From positions 41,938,610 to 42,002,609 of the forward strand of contig CM077647.1 of NCBI GenBank assembly GCA_039707465.1: 64,000 nt of DNA, written 5' to 3'. The translations under genes and the position numbers were made by a program. Below are positions 63,813-64,000 of the stretch, piece after piece; position 1 is the first letter of the stretch; the number at the start of each line of letters is the position of its first letter. The notes beneath the pieces are model-generated. The model was given only the letters and a program-made list of their open reading frames with translations. It made no database searches and was not told the origin of the DNA. This stretch comes from Rhabdophis nuchalis (Eukaryota; Chordata; Lepidosauria; Squamata; Natricidae).

Positions 63813-63815
63813 AGC

Positions 63816-64000
63816 ATATCAACTAAGTAAACGTATCAAGTTTAGTTACTTTACAAGTTAAACCACGTGGAGAGTTTTAAAATTCCCAAATAAAGAAGTG
63901 TTTTAAAAAAAATCTTGTTTTATTATTTATTTAATTTGTATAGTTGCTTATTTTACCAAAAGAAGCTCTTGGAAAAATACAACTAAAACCTATGAATAAA
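63816..64000 (+). other. Intron at window end
   Basis: AT-rich flank of the DIRS element; nothing recognised. Confidence 0.6.

Larger units (their letters stand above)
57861..63815 (+). mobile_element. DIRS-like retrotransposon with complete end structure, inactivated
   Basis: The element is bounded by inverted terminal repeats (57871-57987 and 63701-63812). In order it contains a gag-like region, reverse transcriptase, RNase H, a tyrosine recombinase and an internal complementary region (63491-63578) that matches both outer ends. This is the defining architecture of DIRS retrotransposons, which integrate with a tyrosine recombinase through a circular intermediate and make no target duplication. 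All frames are broken by stops and shifts, and two L2 tails are inserted (59459-59870 and 61000-61064). It lies in the PHF14 intron in the sense orientation. Confidence 0.9.

Noticed and set aside
57861..63815. Possible endogenous retrovirus
   Set aside because: There are inverted ends, an internal complementary region and a tyrosine recombinase, with no LTRs, protease, DDE integrase or envelope; it is a DIRS element.
43398..64000. Search for the next PHF14 exon (rest of the third PHD finger)
   Set aside because: No splice-flanked segment encoding the expected Cys-x-x-Cys...His-x-x-Cys continuation was seen; it probably lies beyond the window.

Overview
The window is nuclear DNA from a vertebrate, most likely a squamate reptile and possibly a snake. 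Short coding exons with clean splice sites are spread through long AT-rich introns. The repeats are squamate-like: a tRNA-derived SINE resembling Sauria SINE, CR1, L2-clade and L1 LINEs, Penelope-like elements, a DIRS-type retrotransposon, a Helitron, hAT-like MITEs and very long (AAT)n, (GT)n and pentanucleotide tracts. Family names come from recognising protein motifs and repeat ends by eye; no search was run.

One host gene is present: PHF14 (PHD finger protein 14) on the + strand. Eleven internal coding exons lie between 3300 and 43397. They join in phase into 482 whole codons with no internal stop. They cover the second half of the extended PHD module, a basic/coiled-coil middle section, the second PHD finger and the first knuckle of the third. 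Upstream exons and the last exons lie outside the window. The sequence after 43397 is read as the next intron, more than 20.6 kb long. Intron 7 has a GC-AG splice pair.

Layout. 1-3299: intron. 3300-8529: exons 1-2, whose intron holds a CR1 copy split by a 2.6 kb hAT-like element built of palindromes. 8530-14162: intron with back-to-back L2 tails around (AAT)n, a 2.7 kb L2 LINE, a 677 bp Helitron and another L2 ending just upstream of exon 3. 14163-22770: exons 3-8, with compact introns that carry few transposons. 22771-43110: exon 9 and its 15.9 kb downstream intron, with L2, a TIR element rich in minisatellite, L1, a Penelope-like locus carrying a hammerhead ribozyme, and the SINE. 43111-43397: exons 10-11, separated by only 114 bp. 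43398-64000: an intron crowded with nested elements, including a 3.7 kb CR1 inside a second TIR element, an L2 inside an L2, a truncated CR1, and a 5.9 kb DIRS element with inverted terminal repeats and an internal complementary region.

The most notable non-genic signal is a complete type I hammerhead ribozyme fold at 40888-40934. It lies directly downstream of a tRNA-like A-box/B-box pair, and the Penelope-like locus around it is bounded by inverted copies of one terminal motif.
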